64,000 nt of DNA, taken from contig NZ_AP024238.1 of the NCBI RefSeq assembly GCF_019973615.1, forward strand, positions 2,232,001 to 2,296,000, in the 5' to 3' direction. Within the stretch, counting starts at the first letter, position 1, and every line of letters begins with the position of its first letter. The position numbers and the translations under genes are program-made. Origin of the DNA: Rhodoferax lithotrophicus (lineage in GTDB: Bacteria; Pseudomonadota; Gammaproteobacteria; Burkholderiales; Burkholderiaceae_C). Below, piece after piece: positions 54,371-62,471 of this stretch. The notes under the pieces are model-generated. The model saw only the letters and a program-made list of their open reading frames with translations, was not told the DNA's origin and did no database searches.

Positions 54371-54714
54371 CTATCAAGAAGTCCGCGCTCACAGTGATGA
54401 CGGGCACTGTTCAATGAGCTTACCACTCAGCATGGCCCGGGACATTGGTGAGCACAAAGATGTGCATCCCGTTTGTGAGAGTGAATCAAATTCGACACCT
54501 TCTATCGACTAATGCTGTCTTGGTCATTTCGGTGTGGTTATTCGTTTTCTTGCGAAAATTTTGGCAGATTGCATGGTGATTTCCCAAAGGCGCGGGCATT
54601 ACCTCTTGTTTCTTTAAGCGCACTTGGATCGCTTACGGGGTTGGGGATGTTATTGAGTACGTTTTTCGACGGCAAGATCAAGTCTGGGACAGGTTGAATG
54701 AGGATAATCCTTGT
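54371..54714. other. Gene-poor stretch with one unrecognised 61-codon frame
   Basis: This 344-bp stretch between the transposase remnant and dusA has no recognised gene. A 61-codon open frame at 54512-54697 encodes MLSWSFRCGYSFSCEN and later LVSLSALGSLTGLGMLLSTF, with one hydrophobic segment. It has no obvious ribosome-binding site and no recognised family, so it may be a broken gene end or noncoding. Confidence 0.4.
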
Positions 54715-55731
54715 ATGCCAAGTTTTCAGACATCTTCACCAAATCGCAGGCGACTTTCCGTCGCGCCGATGCTCAATTGGACTGATCGACACTGTAGGTA
54801 CTTTCATCGTTTATTGTCGAAGCAGGCATTGTTGTACACGGAAATGGTCACCACCGGTGCGCTCATTCACGGAGATGTTGCACACCATTTGATGTTTAAC
54901 CTAGAAGAGCATCCAGTAGTGCTGCAACTTGGAGGCAGCGAGCCAGCTGATTTAGCCCGGTGCGCTCGTCTGGCGCAACAATGGGGCTATGACGAAGTTA
55001 ATTTGAATTGCGGTTGTCCGAGTGAGCGTGTGCAGCGCGGTGCTTTTGGTGCCTGCCTTATGAAGGAGCCAAGTTTGGTTGCTGACGGTATTAAAGCGAT
55101 GCTGGATGCAGTTAGTATCCCGGTCACTGTGAAACACCGTATTGGTATTGATAAAGTTGAAAGCTATGCTTTTGTACGCGACTTTGTGGGTGAAATCAGT
55201 CGAGCTGGGTGTGGAACTTTCATTGTTCATGCACGTAATGCTTGGTTGCAAGGCTTAAGCCCGAAAGACAATCGAGAAGTGCCAACCTTACGTTATGAGA
55301 TGGTTTATCAACTCAAGCGTGATTTTCCTCAATTGGAGTTTGTGCTTAATGGAGGGGTTTCCACCACTGAGCAATTGCATCAACATCTGGTTCATGTGGA
55401 TGGTGTCATGTTAGGCCGTGAAGCCTATCAGAACCCTTGGTGGATAGCACAATGGGATGCGGAGGTTTATCAATCCGAACCATATACCAACCACGAATCT
55501 ATACCCACCATACTTTCGCACGAATTGGTTGAGCAACAGATGGTGTCCTATATGCAGCGTGAGCAGGCTGCATACGGAACGCCGTGGACCAATATTGCGC
55601 GTCACATGCTGGGTTTACGACACGGACTACCTGGATCAAGGCGCTGGCGGCAGGTTTGGAGTGACCACAAACTTAGAACCTGTTCTCCTGAACAGGTTAT
55701 GGAACTGGCGCATGGGCGTTTGAACTATTGA
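54715..55731 (+). CDS. dusA: tRNA-dihydrouridine(20/20a) synthase
   Basis: The ATG at 54715, with AGGAT about 10 bases upstream, is chosen over the TTG at 54694, giving 338 residues. This FMN flavoenzyme has SVAPMLNWTDRHCRYFHRLLS at the start, GGSEPADLARCARLA, VNLNCGCPSERVQRGAFGACLM with the catalytic Cys (NCGCPS), and VKHRIGID. It reduces uridine in the D-loop of tRNAs. It is convergent with ccoG. Confidence 0.92.
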   Translation: MPSFQTSSPNRRRLSVAPMLNWTDRHCRYFHRLLSKQALLYTEMVTTGALIHGDVAHHLMFNLEEHPVVLQLGGSEPADLARCARLAQQWGYDEVNLNCGCPSERVQRGAFGACLMKEPSLVADGIKAMLDAVSIPVTVKHRIGIDKVESYAFVRDFVGEISRAGCGTFIVHARNAWLQGLSPKDNREVPTLRYEMVYQLKRDFPQLEFVLNGGVSTTEQLHQHLVHVDGVMLGREAYQNPWWIAQWDAEVYQSEPYTNHESIPTILSHELVEQQMVSYMQREQAAYGTPWTNIARHMLGLRHGLPGSRRWRQVWSDHKLRTCSPEQVMELAHGRLNY

Positions 55732-55825
55732 TCTAGTTTGATGAGGTTTTAAGCTGCATATTTGACATGGCAATCTTTAAAAGTAGCCATCCACCAATTC
55801 TCAATTACAGTCAAACCAACAACCC

Positions 55826-57262
55826 TCAATTGGGGATCATAAATTTAGATTCTTCTCGGAGTTGACCAGGGCTATCAAGCGACTCAATAATGAAATGAAT
55901 CTCATGTGATCCTGGTTTTTCAGTTTCAGGAGGTACTTGCACCCGAACAGGTACCCAACGAGCTTTAGTGGCATCCAAGCTGATCGTGTCCTCTGACATG
56001 ATTTTGATACCAGGCAAACCCTCAACAGATATCTTGTAACGCTGAGCTGATTCAGTTGCGTTCATCACTTGAATACTGTAGACGTTTTCTACTTTGCCAG
56101 CATCGACTACACGAGCCATCACGCCACGGTCACGAACCACGTCTGCTTTGAATGGTGTCCTCGTCGCCAAACTTATAAAAATTGCCGAAATAATCCCCAT
56201 CAGAATCGATGTGTATACAAGAACCCGTGGCCTAAGCACACGTTTAATGGTTTGTTCTTTTGTCCAATGACCTTTCATCGCGTTTTCAGTCGAGTATTTA
56301 ACCAAACCGCGCGGATAGCCAACTTTGTCCATAACCGTGTCGCAAACGTCTGCGCAGGCTCCGCACCCAATGCACTCGTACTGCAAGCCTTTCCGAATAT
56401 CGATCCCGGTTGGACACACCTGCACACACAAACTGCAATCTACACAAGCTCCTAAATTCAGTTGCTTTAGATCGGCTTTTTTAGAACGTGCGCCACGCGG
56501 TTCACCACGCGCTTCATCATAGGTCACGATCAAAGTGTCTTTGTCAAACATGGCACTTTGAAAGCGTGCATAAGGGCACATGTGTTTGCAAATTTGTTCA
56601 CGCATGAAACCAGCGTTACCGTAAGTAGCAAAGCCATAAAAAAAGACCCAAAAGAATTCCCAAGCAGCTAATTTGCCTCCCAAAAATGCATCGGCCATCT
56701 CACGCATTGGAACGAAGTACCCAACAAATGTGAAACCCGTCCAGAAAGCGAAAGCGATCCACAAAAATTGCTTGCCAGCCTTACGAATAAACCCTTCAGC
56801 TGTCATTGGACTTTGGTCACGACGCATGCGTGCAGCACGGTCACCCTCCAGTTTTTTTTCTATCCACAAAAATATTTCGGTATAAACCGTTTGTGGACAA
56901 GCATAGCCACACCATAAACGTCCAGCCACGGCCGTAAACAGAAACAGCGACAAGGCCGCAATAATCATCAAGCCGGTAAGGTAAATAAAGTCTTGTGGAT
57001 ATAAAACCAAACCGAAAATGTAGAAGCGACGCACACTCAAATCAAACAATACAGCTTGGCGTTGACCCCATTCAATCCATGGCAAACCGTAGAAAACAAT
57101 CTGTGTGACCCAAACCATGATCCAGCGCCATGTTGAAAAAATCCCGGATACGCTACGTGGATAAATTTTTTGATGAGCGGCATACAAAGACACTAGCTCT
57201 TCTTTTGGTTCCGTTACTGCAATAGGTATTACCTTTTTAATTTCTTTATTATTAATAGTCAT
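55826..57262 (-). CDS. ccoG: cbb3 oxidase accessory protein CcoG (RdxA/FixG)
   Basis: The ATG at 57262 with AAGGAA upstream gives 478 residues; the frame extends to 57436 into the next gene without reason. It is an inner-membrane polyferredoxin-like protein with five membrane segments and GRLWCGYACPQTVYTEIF. Two ferredoxin-type clusters are CVDCSLCVQVCPTGIDIR and CIGCGACADVCDTVMD, and a periplasmic Ig-like C-terminal domain follows. It helps assembly of cbb3 oxidase. It is transcribed with the upstream metallo-beta-lactamase-fold gene. Confidence 0.93.
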   Translation of the reverse strand: MTINNKEIKKVIPIAVTEPKEELVSLYAAHQKIYPRSVSGIFSTWRWIMVWVTQIVFYGLPWIEWGQRQAVLFDLSVRRFYIFGLVLYPQDFIYLTGLMIIAALSLFLFTAVAGRLWCGYACPQTVYTEIFLWIEKKLEGDRAARMRRDQSPMTAEGFIRKAGKQFLWIAFAFWTGFTFVGYFVPMREMADAFLGGKLAAWEFFWVFFYGFATYGNAGFMREQICKHMCPYARFQSAMFDKDTLIVTYDEARGEPRGARSKKADLKQLNLGACVDCSLCVQVCPTGIDIRKGLQYECIGCGACADVCDTVMDKVGYPRGLVKYSTENAMKGHWTKEQTIKRVLRPRVLVYTSILMGIISAIFISLATRTPFKADVVRDRGVMARVVDAGKVENVYSIQVMNATESAQRYKISVEGLPGIKIMSEDTISLDATKARWVPVRVQVPPETEKPGSHEIHFIIESLDSPGQLREESKFMIPN

Positions 57263-57272
57263 TATGGATTCC

Positions 57273-57908
57273 TTAAAAATTTGATTCAAATGATTTTTTT
57301 TCAACCAAAGCTGACATATGTGCCAAAAACTCATCGCGTGTGAGGCTGGCAAAAAATGGATGCCAACGTCGCTGTTCCTGTACGGTGCTGACGGCGCGTG
57401 CGCGGTTTTCATGGCCGACAAATAAAAGGGTTTCATCCGGCATGGTAAATATCCGCTGTGTCACACTGTCCCATAAGGCCTCTGGTGCAGCGGGATGTGA
57501 TTGGTGTGGACAAGTCGTTATGGCAAACAATCCTCCGCAAAAAAGGCGATCCCGCCAGCCAAAACTCAGGCAATTTACCGTGTGTCCAGGGGTCTTTAGT
57601 AGGTGCATCACCTCATTACCAAACGGCAAAAATGAACCATCTTCCAATGACCATTGTGCAAGTTCGCTACCTTGAACCAAGGGTGCGCCAAGATATGCTA
57701 GCTGAGCACGCTCATTTACCTGAATTTCATCATGCTGGTGTGTACGCAACACCCAGCGCAGGCGCAGATCACGCTCTGCAAGTAACGCTGAAAGTACTGG
57801 CAAATCACACGCATATGGGTCAATGAGTACCGCTTCACGGACATCTTGATCAGCCAGTAAATACGTCAATTCACCGCTGATTTCATTGTTCAGAATGCGA
57901 AAGTACAT
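57273..57908 (-). CDS. Metallo-beta-lactamase-fold protein with degenerate metal site
   Basis: The ATG at 57908 (MYFRILNNEISGELTYLLAD) gives 211 residues; a TTG at 57944 is possible. The fold resembles ETHE1-type persulfide dioxygenases (EISGELTYLL, VLIDP, HTVNCLSFGWRDRLFCGGLF). The HxHxDH motif reads HQHDEI, so the third and fourth ligands are lost, and the later Asp in the FGGCGRTDF-like segment is also absent (LFAITTCPH), while TPGHT and FVGHEN remain. Activity by the usual mechanism is doubtful. It is 10 bp upstream of ccoG and probably co-transcribed. Confidence 0.65.
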   Translation of the reverse strand: MYFRILNNEISGELTYLLADQDVREAVLIDPYACDLPVLSALLAERDLRLRWVLRTHQHDEIQVNERAQLAYLGAPLVQGSELAQWSLEDGSFLPFGNEVMHLLKTPGHTVNCLSFGWRDRLFCGGLFAITTCPHQSHPAAPEALWDSVTQRIFTMPDETLLFVGHENRARAVSTVQEQRRWHPFFASLTRDEFLAHMSALVEKKSFESNF

Positions 57909-57944
57909 GTTAGTCACGCCGTAGTCCAAGTGTATTAGCGACAA

Positions 57945-58424
57945 TAAATTGAAAATTTGTCATGGCAGTTCTCACTAATTTGACAGATACCAATCAAATT
58001 TCATGCCAAATCAATATACATAAATTTATTCTATTAAATTCATAGAGTTACATTAAAATTAGTCAAACCCCAAACCTGCAATGTTAAACATAACTGACAA
58101 TATTGGCAGTTATTTGATGCATCAATCTGCCATTTTTGACGAGAATGACGTTGAGCATATGTGCCAAACATGAGACTTCACGTTAACAATCGGCACTTCT
58201 ACTCCGCGTTTTAATGCTGAAAAAAAATCCATGCCAACTTTCACGGCAAGTAAACCATGTTGGACTGAACTGCCTACTTAAATGGTTGTGATGAAGGATT
58301 GAATGCTCCCCCATTTGTGGCATCAGATCATAGCGGGGTACAAACGCTAATCCGCTAACAGGTCAACTCGCATACACAAAGCCATTACACATTGATGCCA
58401 GACTAATAGCGGGGATACTTTCTG
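57945..58424. other. AT-rich region upstream of MBL-ccoG and of the decayed IS element
   Basis: There is no recognisable gene in this 480-bp stretch. Positions 57984-57997, read on the minus strand, give TTGAT-TGGT-ATCTG, matching an FNR box at 8 of 10 fixed bases, which could serve the MBL-ccoG pair. Two similar short strings, ATAGCGGGGTAC near 58330 and ATAGCGGGGATAC near 58410, lie just before the transposase pseudogene. Confidence 0.45.
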
Positions 58425-59760
58425 ATGGATTGGACATGCAGTCCGTTGACTTTTTCAGTAGCCGAATTGATGCTCATAATCAATTTGAGCGACCCGCTGG
58501 CGGTTTTGTCCACATGGTTTCCTTGGAGTCAAATCGAAGCGGCTATTGCGGCCAAGTTCGAACACCAGAACCGCTTCGCTCGAACCCTCAAATCCTCAAA
58601 TCCGATGACATGTTTGGCATCAGTGTGGTTGTGGTCGGAGGTGGGCGCAGCAACGCCGGTCGGCCCAAACTGCCCATTCGCCTGATGGTCAGTCTGCTGT
58701 ACCTCAAGAACAGCTTCAACCTCAGTGACGAAGAGTTGGTGACGCGCTGGTGTGAGAACATCGTCTGGCAATACTTCAGCGGCATGCACTACTTGCACTA
58801 CTACGAGCATCGCCTGCCCTGCGATGCCACACAGATCGGCCACTTCCGAAAAGCCTTGGGCGAAGACGGCATAGAGTTGCTGCTCAAAGCCACCATCGAC
58901 ACCGCTGTCGCCATCGAAGCAGTCAGACCCCAGGACCTGGAGTGGATGATCGTTGACACCACGGTGCAGGAAAAAGCTATTGCCAACCCGATGGACAGCC
59001 GTCTGCTGGAGATTGCCCGTCATAAGATCGTCAGTGCCGCCAAACGCGCAGGCATCCAACTCAAAAGACCTTTGCCAAAGAAGGCAAGGCCTTGCGCTGG
59101 ATGGCAGGAGGCTACGTCCATGCCAAACAGTTCCGCCGTCTTCAGCGCGCGCTCAAACGCCAGCGCATCATCCTGGGCTTCGTCATCCGGGAGGCGCAAC
59201 AAGTCGAATGCATCGGTAAAGGCAAAGCCAGAAAACCCTATGAGTTTTGTGTCAAGAGCGCCGTGGCGGTATCACACGAACACGGCCTGGTGCTGGGTGC
59301 ACGCACCTTCCCCGGCGATCCCTATGACGGCTACATCCTGAGTCCGTACTGAAGCAGGCCACCAACCTGACACAAGACATTGCCTTCAAGCTCAAACACA
59401 TCGTGGTCGATCTGGGTTTTGGTGGGGTCGATGCTGACAACCCTGGCAAAGAGCTCATTCACCGTGGCAAGTTCAAGTCATTGAGCAAACAGCAAAAAGG
59501 ATGGCTCAAACGCAGAACAGCAATGGAGCCTGCCATCGGGCACTTGAAGTCTGATCACAGCATGGATCGTTATTGGCTGTAGGGTACCCTGGGTGATGCA
59601 TTGCATTCGATCAGTTGTGCTGCGGGCTACAACCTGCGTTGGCTAATGCGGGTGATTGCCCGTCTGGGCATTGGGCCTGTTTTTTGCGTCTGTTGGAGGC
59701 AACGCTGTCACCAGTGCATGGGCCTGTGCGCCACTATGCACCACTGATCTGGGCAATCGA
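58418..59760 (+). pseudogene. Decayed IS5-family transposase
   Basis: The reading frame is broken. The start (INLSDPLAVLSTWFPWSQIEAAI) is in one frame, and the DDE-type core (LYLKNSFNLSDEELVTRWCEN, EWMIVDTTVQEKAIANP) in a second from about 58600. A third frame from about 59070 to 59350 (HAKQFRRLQ, YEFCVKSAVAVSHEHGL, DPYDGYILSP) is followed by the first frame again (DIAFKLKHIVVDLGFGGVD, AMEPAIGHLKSDHSMDRYWL). There is an in-frame TAG at 59580, and the tail after it reads LGDALHSISCAAGYNLRWLMR. Three frameshifts and one nonsense codon make it non-functional. Terminal inverted repeats were not identified. Confidence 0.8.
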
Positions 59761-60002
59761 ACCATCTGGCTGGCTGTTCGTTTGGAACTTGAAACCTTGA
59801 TTTGAGTCGATTAATTCTGACTGCAATTTCAAAGATGAATTTTGCAGGGCCGACTGAATAAGCATTTTTGAAAGTGTTACTTGATATAGATCAGGGTGTA
59901 GATGTGTTGTCACTATCAAGGAAGGTGGGAAAGCAATTCCTTGGTCAAATAGTCTTTCATCGGTGTGCTCGCCCTACAATTCAATAAACGACAGGCGGCA
60001 AG

Positions 60003-60767
60003 ATGAAAATTTTGATTTCAAACGATGATGGCTTTCGGGCTCCTGGCATTGAGGCGCTTTATCAAGCGCTGAAAGACGTGGCAGATGTTGAAGTGGTGGC
60101 TCCCGAACACAACAATAGCGCTAAGTCCAATGCCCTTACCCTGCATACACCTTTGTATGTGCAGCGTGCAAGCAATGGCTTCAGGTATGTGAATGGCACT
60201 CCGGCTGATTGTGTGCACATTGCGCTTACCGGCTTGCTGAACTATCGGCCTGATTTGGTAGTTTCCGGCATCAATAATGGTGCCAATATGGGGGATGACA
60301 CTATTTATTCTGGGACAGTGGGTGCGGCTATGGAGGGGTATTTGTTTGGCATTCCAGCCATAGCGTTTTCCCAAGTTCAACGCGATTGGCTGCACCTAAA
60401 TGTTGCGGCAGACAAAGCGCGTGAGCTGGTGCTGCAGATGTCTCGACAAGGAATGATTAGCACCAAACCGTGGTTATTAAATGTGAACATTCCCAACTTG
60501 CCACTAGATCAGATGGGTCACCTCAAGTTATGTCGTCTGGGACGACGACATGCCGCAGAGGCTGTTATTACACAACAAAGCCCGCGCGGTGAAACCATGT
60601 ATTGGATTGGTGCTGCAGGCCCAGCCAAAGACGAGGCTGAGGGAACAGATTTTTATGCCACAGCTCAGGGACATATTGCAATGACACCTTTGAAAGTTGA
60701 TTTGACCGATCATGATCACCTGAGTTACTGGGCGCAAAACATGCCCAAGTTGTCCGGCCAGAATTGA
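60003..60767 (+). CDS. surE: 5'/3'-nucleotidase SurE
   Basis: This 254-residue metal-dependent phosphatase starts KILISNDDGFRAPGIEAL with the catalytic DD pair. VVAPEHNNSAKSNALTL (Asn metal ligand), VVSGINNGANMGDDTIYSGTVGAAMEG and NVNIPN are standard for SurE. It hydrolyses nucleoside monophosphates. Its stop overlaps the pcm ATG region by 4 bp. The ribosome-binding site region GGCGGCAAG is modest. Confidence 0.94.
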   Translation: MKILISNDDGFRAPGIEALYQALKDVADVEVVAPEHNNSAKSNALTLHTPLYVQRASNGFRYVNGTPADCVHIALTGLLNYRPDLVVSGINNGANMGDDTIYSGTVGAAMEGYLFGIPAIAFSQVQRDWLHLNVAADKARELVLQMSRQGMISTKPWLLNVNIPNLPLDQMGHLKLCRLGRRHAAEAVITQQSPRGETMYWIGAAGPAKDEAEGTDFYATAQGHIAMTPLKVDLTDHDHLSYWAQNMPKLSGQN

Positions 60768-61582
60768 CCTGCTTCATGACTTTGCACAGGCCTTCTCAAA
60801 GCAAAACTCGCCCTGGGTTTCCTGCTAGGCTGGATATGTCACGCGCTGGGGATCCCACGTTACAGCCTACGGTGGTGCAGCAGTCTCGGTCTTTTCTTTC
60901 AAAGCCTGCGCTTGTGCCACAGAGTTTAGGTATGGACTCGAGTGCTGTAAGGCTCAGCATGGTGGCCAAACTGGCCCAGCAAGGCATTGCAGACCCGCGC
61001 GTGCTGCAAGCCATGGGACGGGTAGAGCGGCATCGTTTTGTGGATACAGCTTTGGTCAATCAAGCTTATGAGGATACCAGCTTACCTATTGGCTTGGGTC
61101 AAACCATTTCTAAGCCTGGAGTGGTGTCGCGCATGCTTGAGTTGCTATATCAAGGCCATGCGGGGCAGTTAGGGCGGATTTTGGAGATTGGCACCGGGTG
61201 TGGCTATCAGGCCGCAGTGTTGAGTTATTTGTGCAAAGAGGTGTATTCCATAGAGCGTCTTCGTGGTCTGCATGATAAAGCTCGAGAAAATTTGCGGCAC
61301 TTCCGGCTAGTTAATGTGCATCTCTTATTTGGTGATGGCATGCTAGGCTATGCCAAAGGCGCTCCTTATGCTGGCATCATTGCGGCTGCAGGCGGTGATG
61401 CCGTGCCACAGGCCTGGATTGATCAATTGGCAGTAGGTGGGCGACTTGTGGCCCCTGTGTCTGCTGGTGCCACGAGCCCGGCGCGTCAGGCGCTGGTGGT
61501 GATCGACAAAACATCGCAGGGGCTGCGCCAAACGGTGATGGAGGCAGTGCACTTCGTCCCCTTAAAATCTGGGGTTGACTAA
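60764..61582 (+). CDS. pcm: Protein-L-isoaspartate O-methyltransferase
   Basis: This 272-residue protein has the PCMT core RHRFVDTALVNQAYEDTSLPIGLGQTISKPGVVSRM (residues 89-124) and SAM-binding ILEIGTGCGYQAAVLSYL. The first 60 or so residues (Ser/Arg/Pro-rich) are an extension beyond the usual 210-220 length, so translation could begin at an internal ATG such as that at 60836 or 60932. It repairs isoaspartyl residues in damaged proteins. surE-pcm-nlpD is the standard order. Confidence 0.9.
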   Translation: MTCFMTLHRPSQSKTRPGFPARLDMSRAGDPTLQPTVVQQSRSFLSKPALVPQSLGMDSSAVRLSMVAKLAQQGIADPRVLQAMGRVERHRFVDTALVNQAYEDTSLPIGLGQTISKPGVVSRMLELLYQGHAGQLGRILEIGTGCGYQAAVLSYLCKEVYSIERLRGLHDKARENLRHFRLVNVHLLFGDGMLGYAKGAPYAGIIAAAGGDAVPQAWIDQLAVGGRLVAPVSAGATSPARQALVVIDKTSQGLRQTVMEAVHFVPLKSGVD

Positions 61583-61592
61583 AGGGATGTGT

Positions 61593-62420
61593 ATGACTGT
61601 TTTGAATCCAAGATTGGTTTTGATTTCTACCACATTGGTACTGGCCTTGGCGGGCTGTAGCAGCACGAGTTTGAATCACGCACCTGTAGAAGAGCGTCTA
61701 ACTCGGGCCGGTAACCCTGGCACACCAGCGCCGATCATTCCCGTTAAGCAGCCACCAGGATTTGAGAATGCTGGCAAACCTGGCTACTACACCGTTAAGC
61801 CTGGTGACACCATGATTCGAATTGCATTGGAAAATGGTCAAAGTGTGCAAGATGTGGCGCGTTGGAGTCAGGTGGAAAACCCCAATCGCATTGAAGTTGG
61901 GCAAGTCTTACGTGTGGTTCCGCCCGTAAGTGATGTGGTGGTTAAGCCTGTCAGTAAACCCACTGTGATGGCTGCAACCGTGACAACTGCCGCTAGTGCA
62001 CCAGCAAGTGCATCTTCCAGTAATACGGTAGCGAAACCTGCTGTCGCTGAAGGTGATATCCACTTTATTTGGCCAGCCAACGGGGCTGTTTTGACCAGTT
62101 TTGATGAGGTCAAAAACAAAGGACTTGATATTGCTGGGGCAGCTGGTGAACCGGTGCTCGCCGCAGCGGATGGACGTGTTGTGTATGTGGGCGCTGGCCT
62201 GCGTGGTTACGGTAACTTGATCATTCTCAAGCATGACAACGTTTTTCTGACTGCCTATGCACACAATCAGACACTGTTGGTCAAAGAAGATCAATCAGTG
62301 CAAAAAGGGCAAAAAATTGCAGAAATGGGCAACAGTGATTCTGATCGTATCAAGTTGCATTTTGAGGTGCGTCGTCAGGGCAAGCCCGTAGATCCAGCCA
62401 AATATTTGCCATCTCGCTAA
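61593..62420 (+). CDS. nlpD: NlpD-like lipoprotein (LysM plus degenerate LytM domain)
   Basis: The ATG at 61593 with AAAGGG six bases upstream is chosen over two earlier in-frame starts (275 residues). The lipobox LAGC places it as a lipoprotein. A LysM domain (about residues 62-108, YYTVKPGDTMIRIA) and a C-terminal M23/LytM domain (about 155-275) follow. Zinc ligands are partly lost: the usual HxG-D site reads KGLDIAG without the His, while AYAHN and LHFEVR remain. This fits NlpD as an activator of amidases in cell division rather than an active endopeptidase. No rpoS gene follows. Confidence 0.88.
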   Translation: MTVLNPRLVLISTTLVLALAGCSSTSLNHAPVEERLTRAGNPGTPAPIIPVKQPPGFENAGKPGYYTVKPGDTMIRIALENGQSVQDVARWSQVENPNRIEVGQVLRVVPPVSDVVVKPVSKPTVMAATVTTAASAPASASSSNTVAKPAVAEGDIHFIWPANGAVLTSFDEVKNKGLDIAGAAGEPVLAAADGRVVYVGAGLRGYGNLIILKHDNVFLTAYAHNQTLLVKEDQSVQKGQKIAEMGNSDSDRIKLHFEVRRQGKPVDPAKYLPSR

Positions 62421-62431
62421 AACAGGTTTAG

Positions 62432-62457
62432 CCAACCCGGCGTTCAGTTGGGTTTTT
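62432..62457 (+). terminator. Weak stem-loop after nlpD
   Basis: AACCC pairs with GGGTT (or CCAAC with GTTGG) around CGGCGTTCA and is followed by TTTTTC, 12 bp after the nlpD stop. The stem is only five base pairs, so termination may be partial, and rlmD could be reached by read-through. Confidence 0.4.
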
Positions 62458-62471
62458 CTCATTTTTTACTC

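Noticed and set aside
58111..58128. TTGATGCATCAA palindrome as an FNR box
   Set aside because: The half-sites are 2 bp apart rather than 4, so the spacing is wrong for FNR/Anr.
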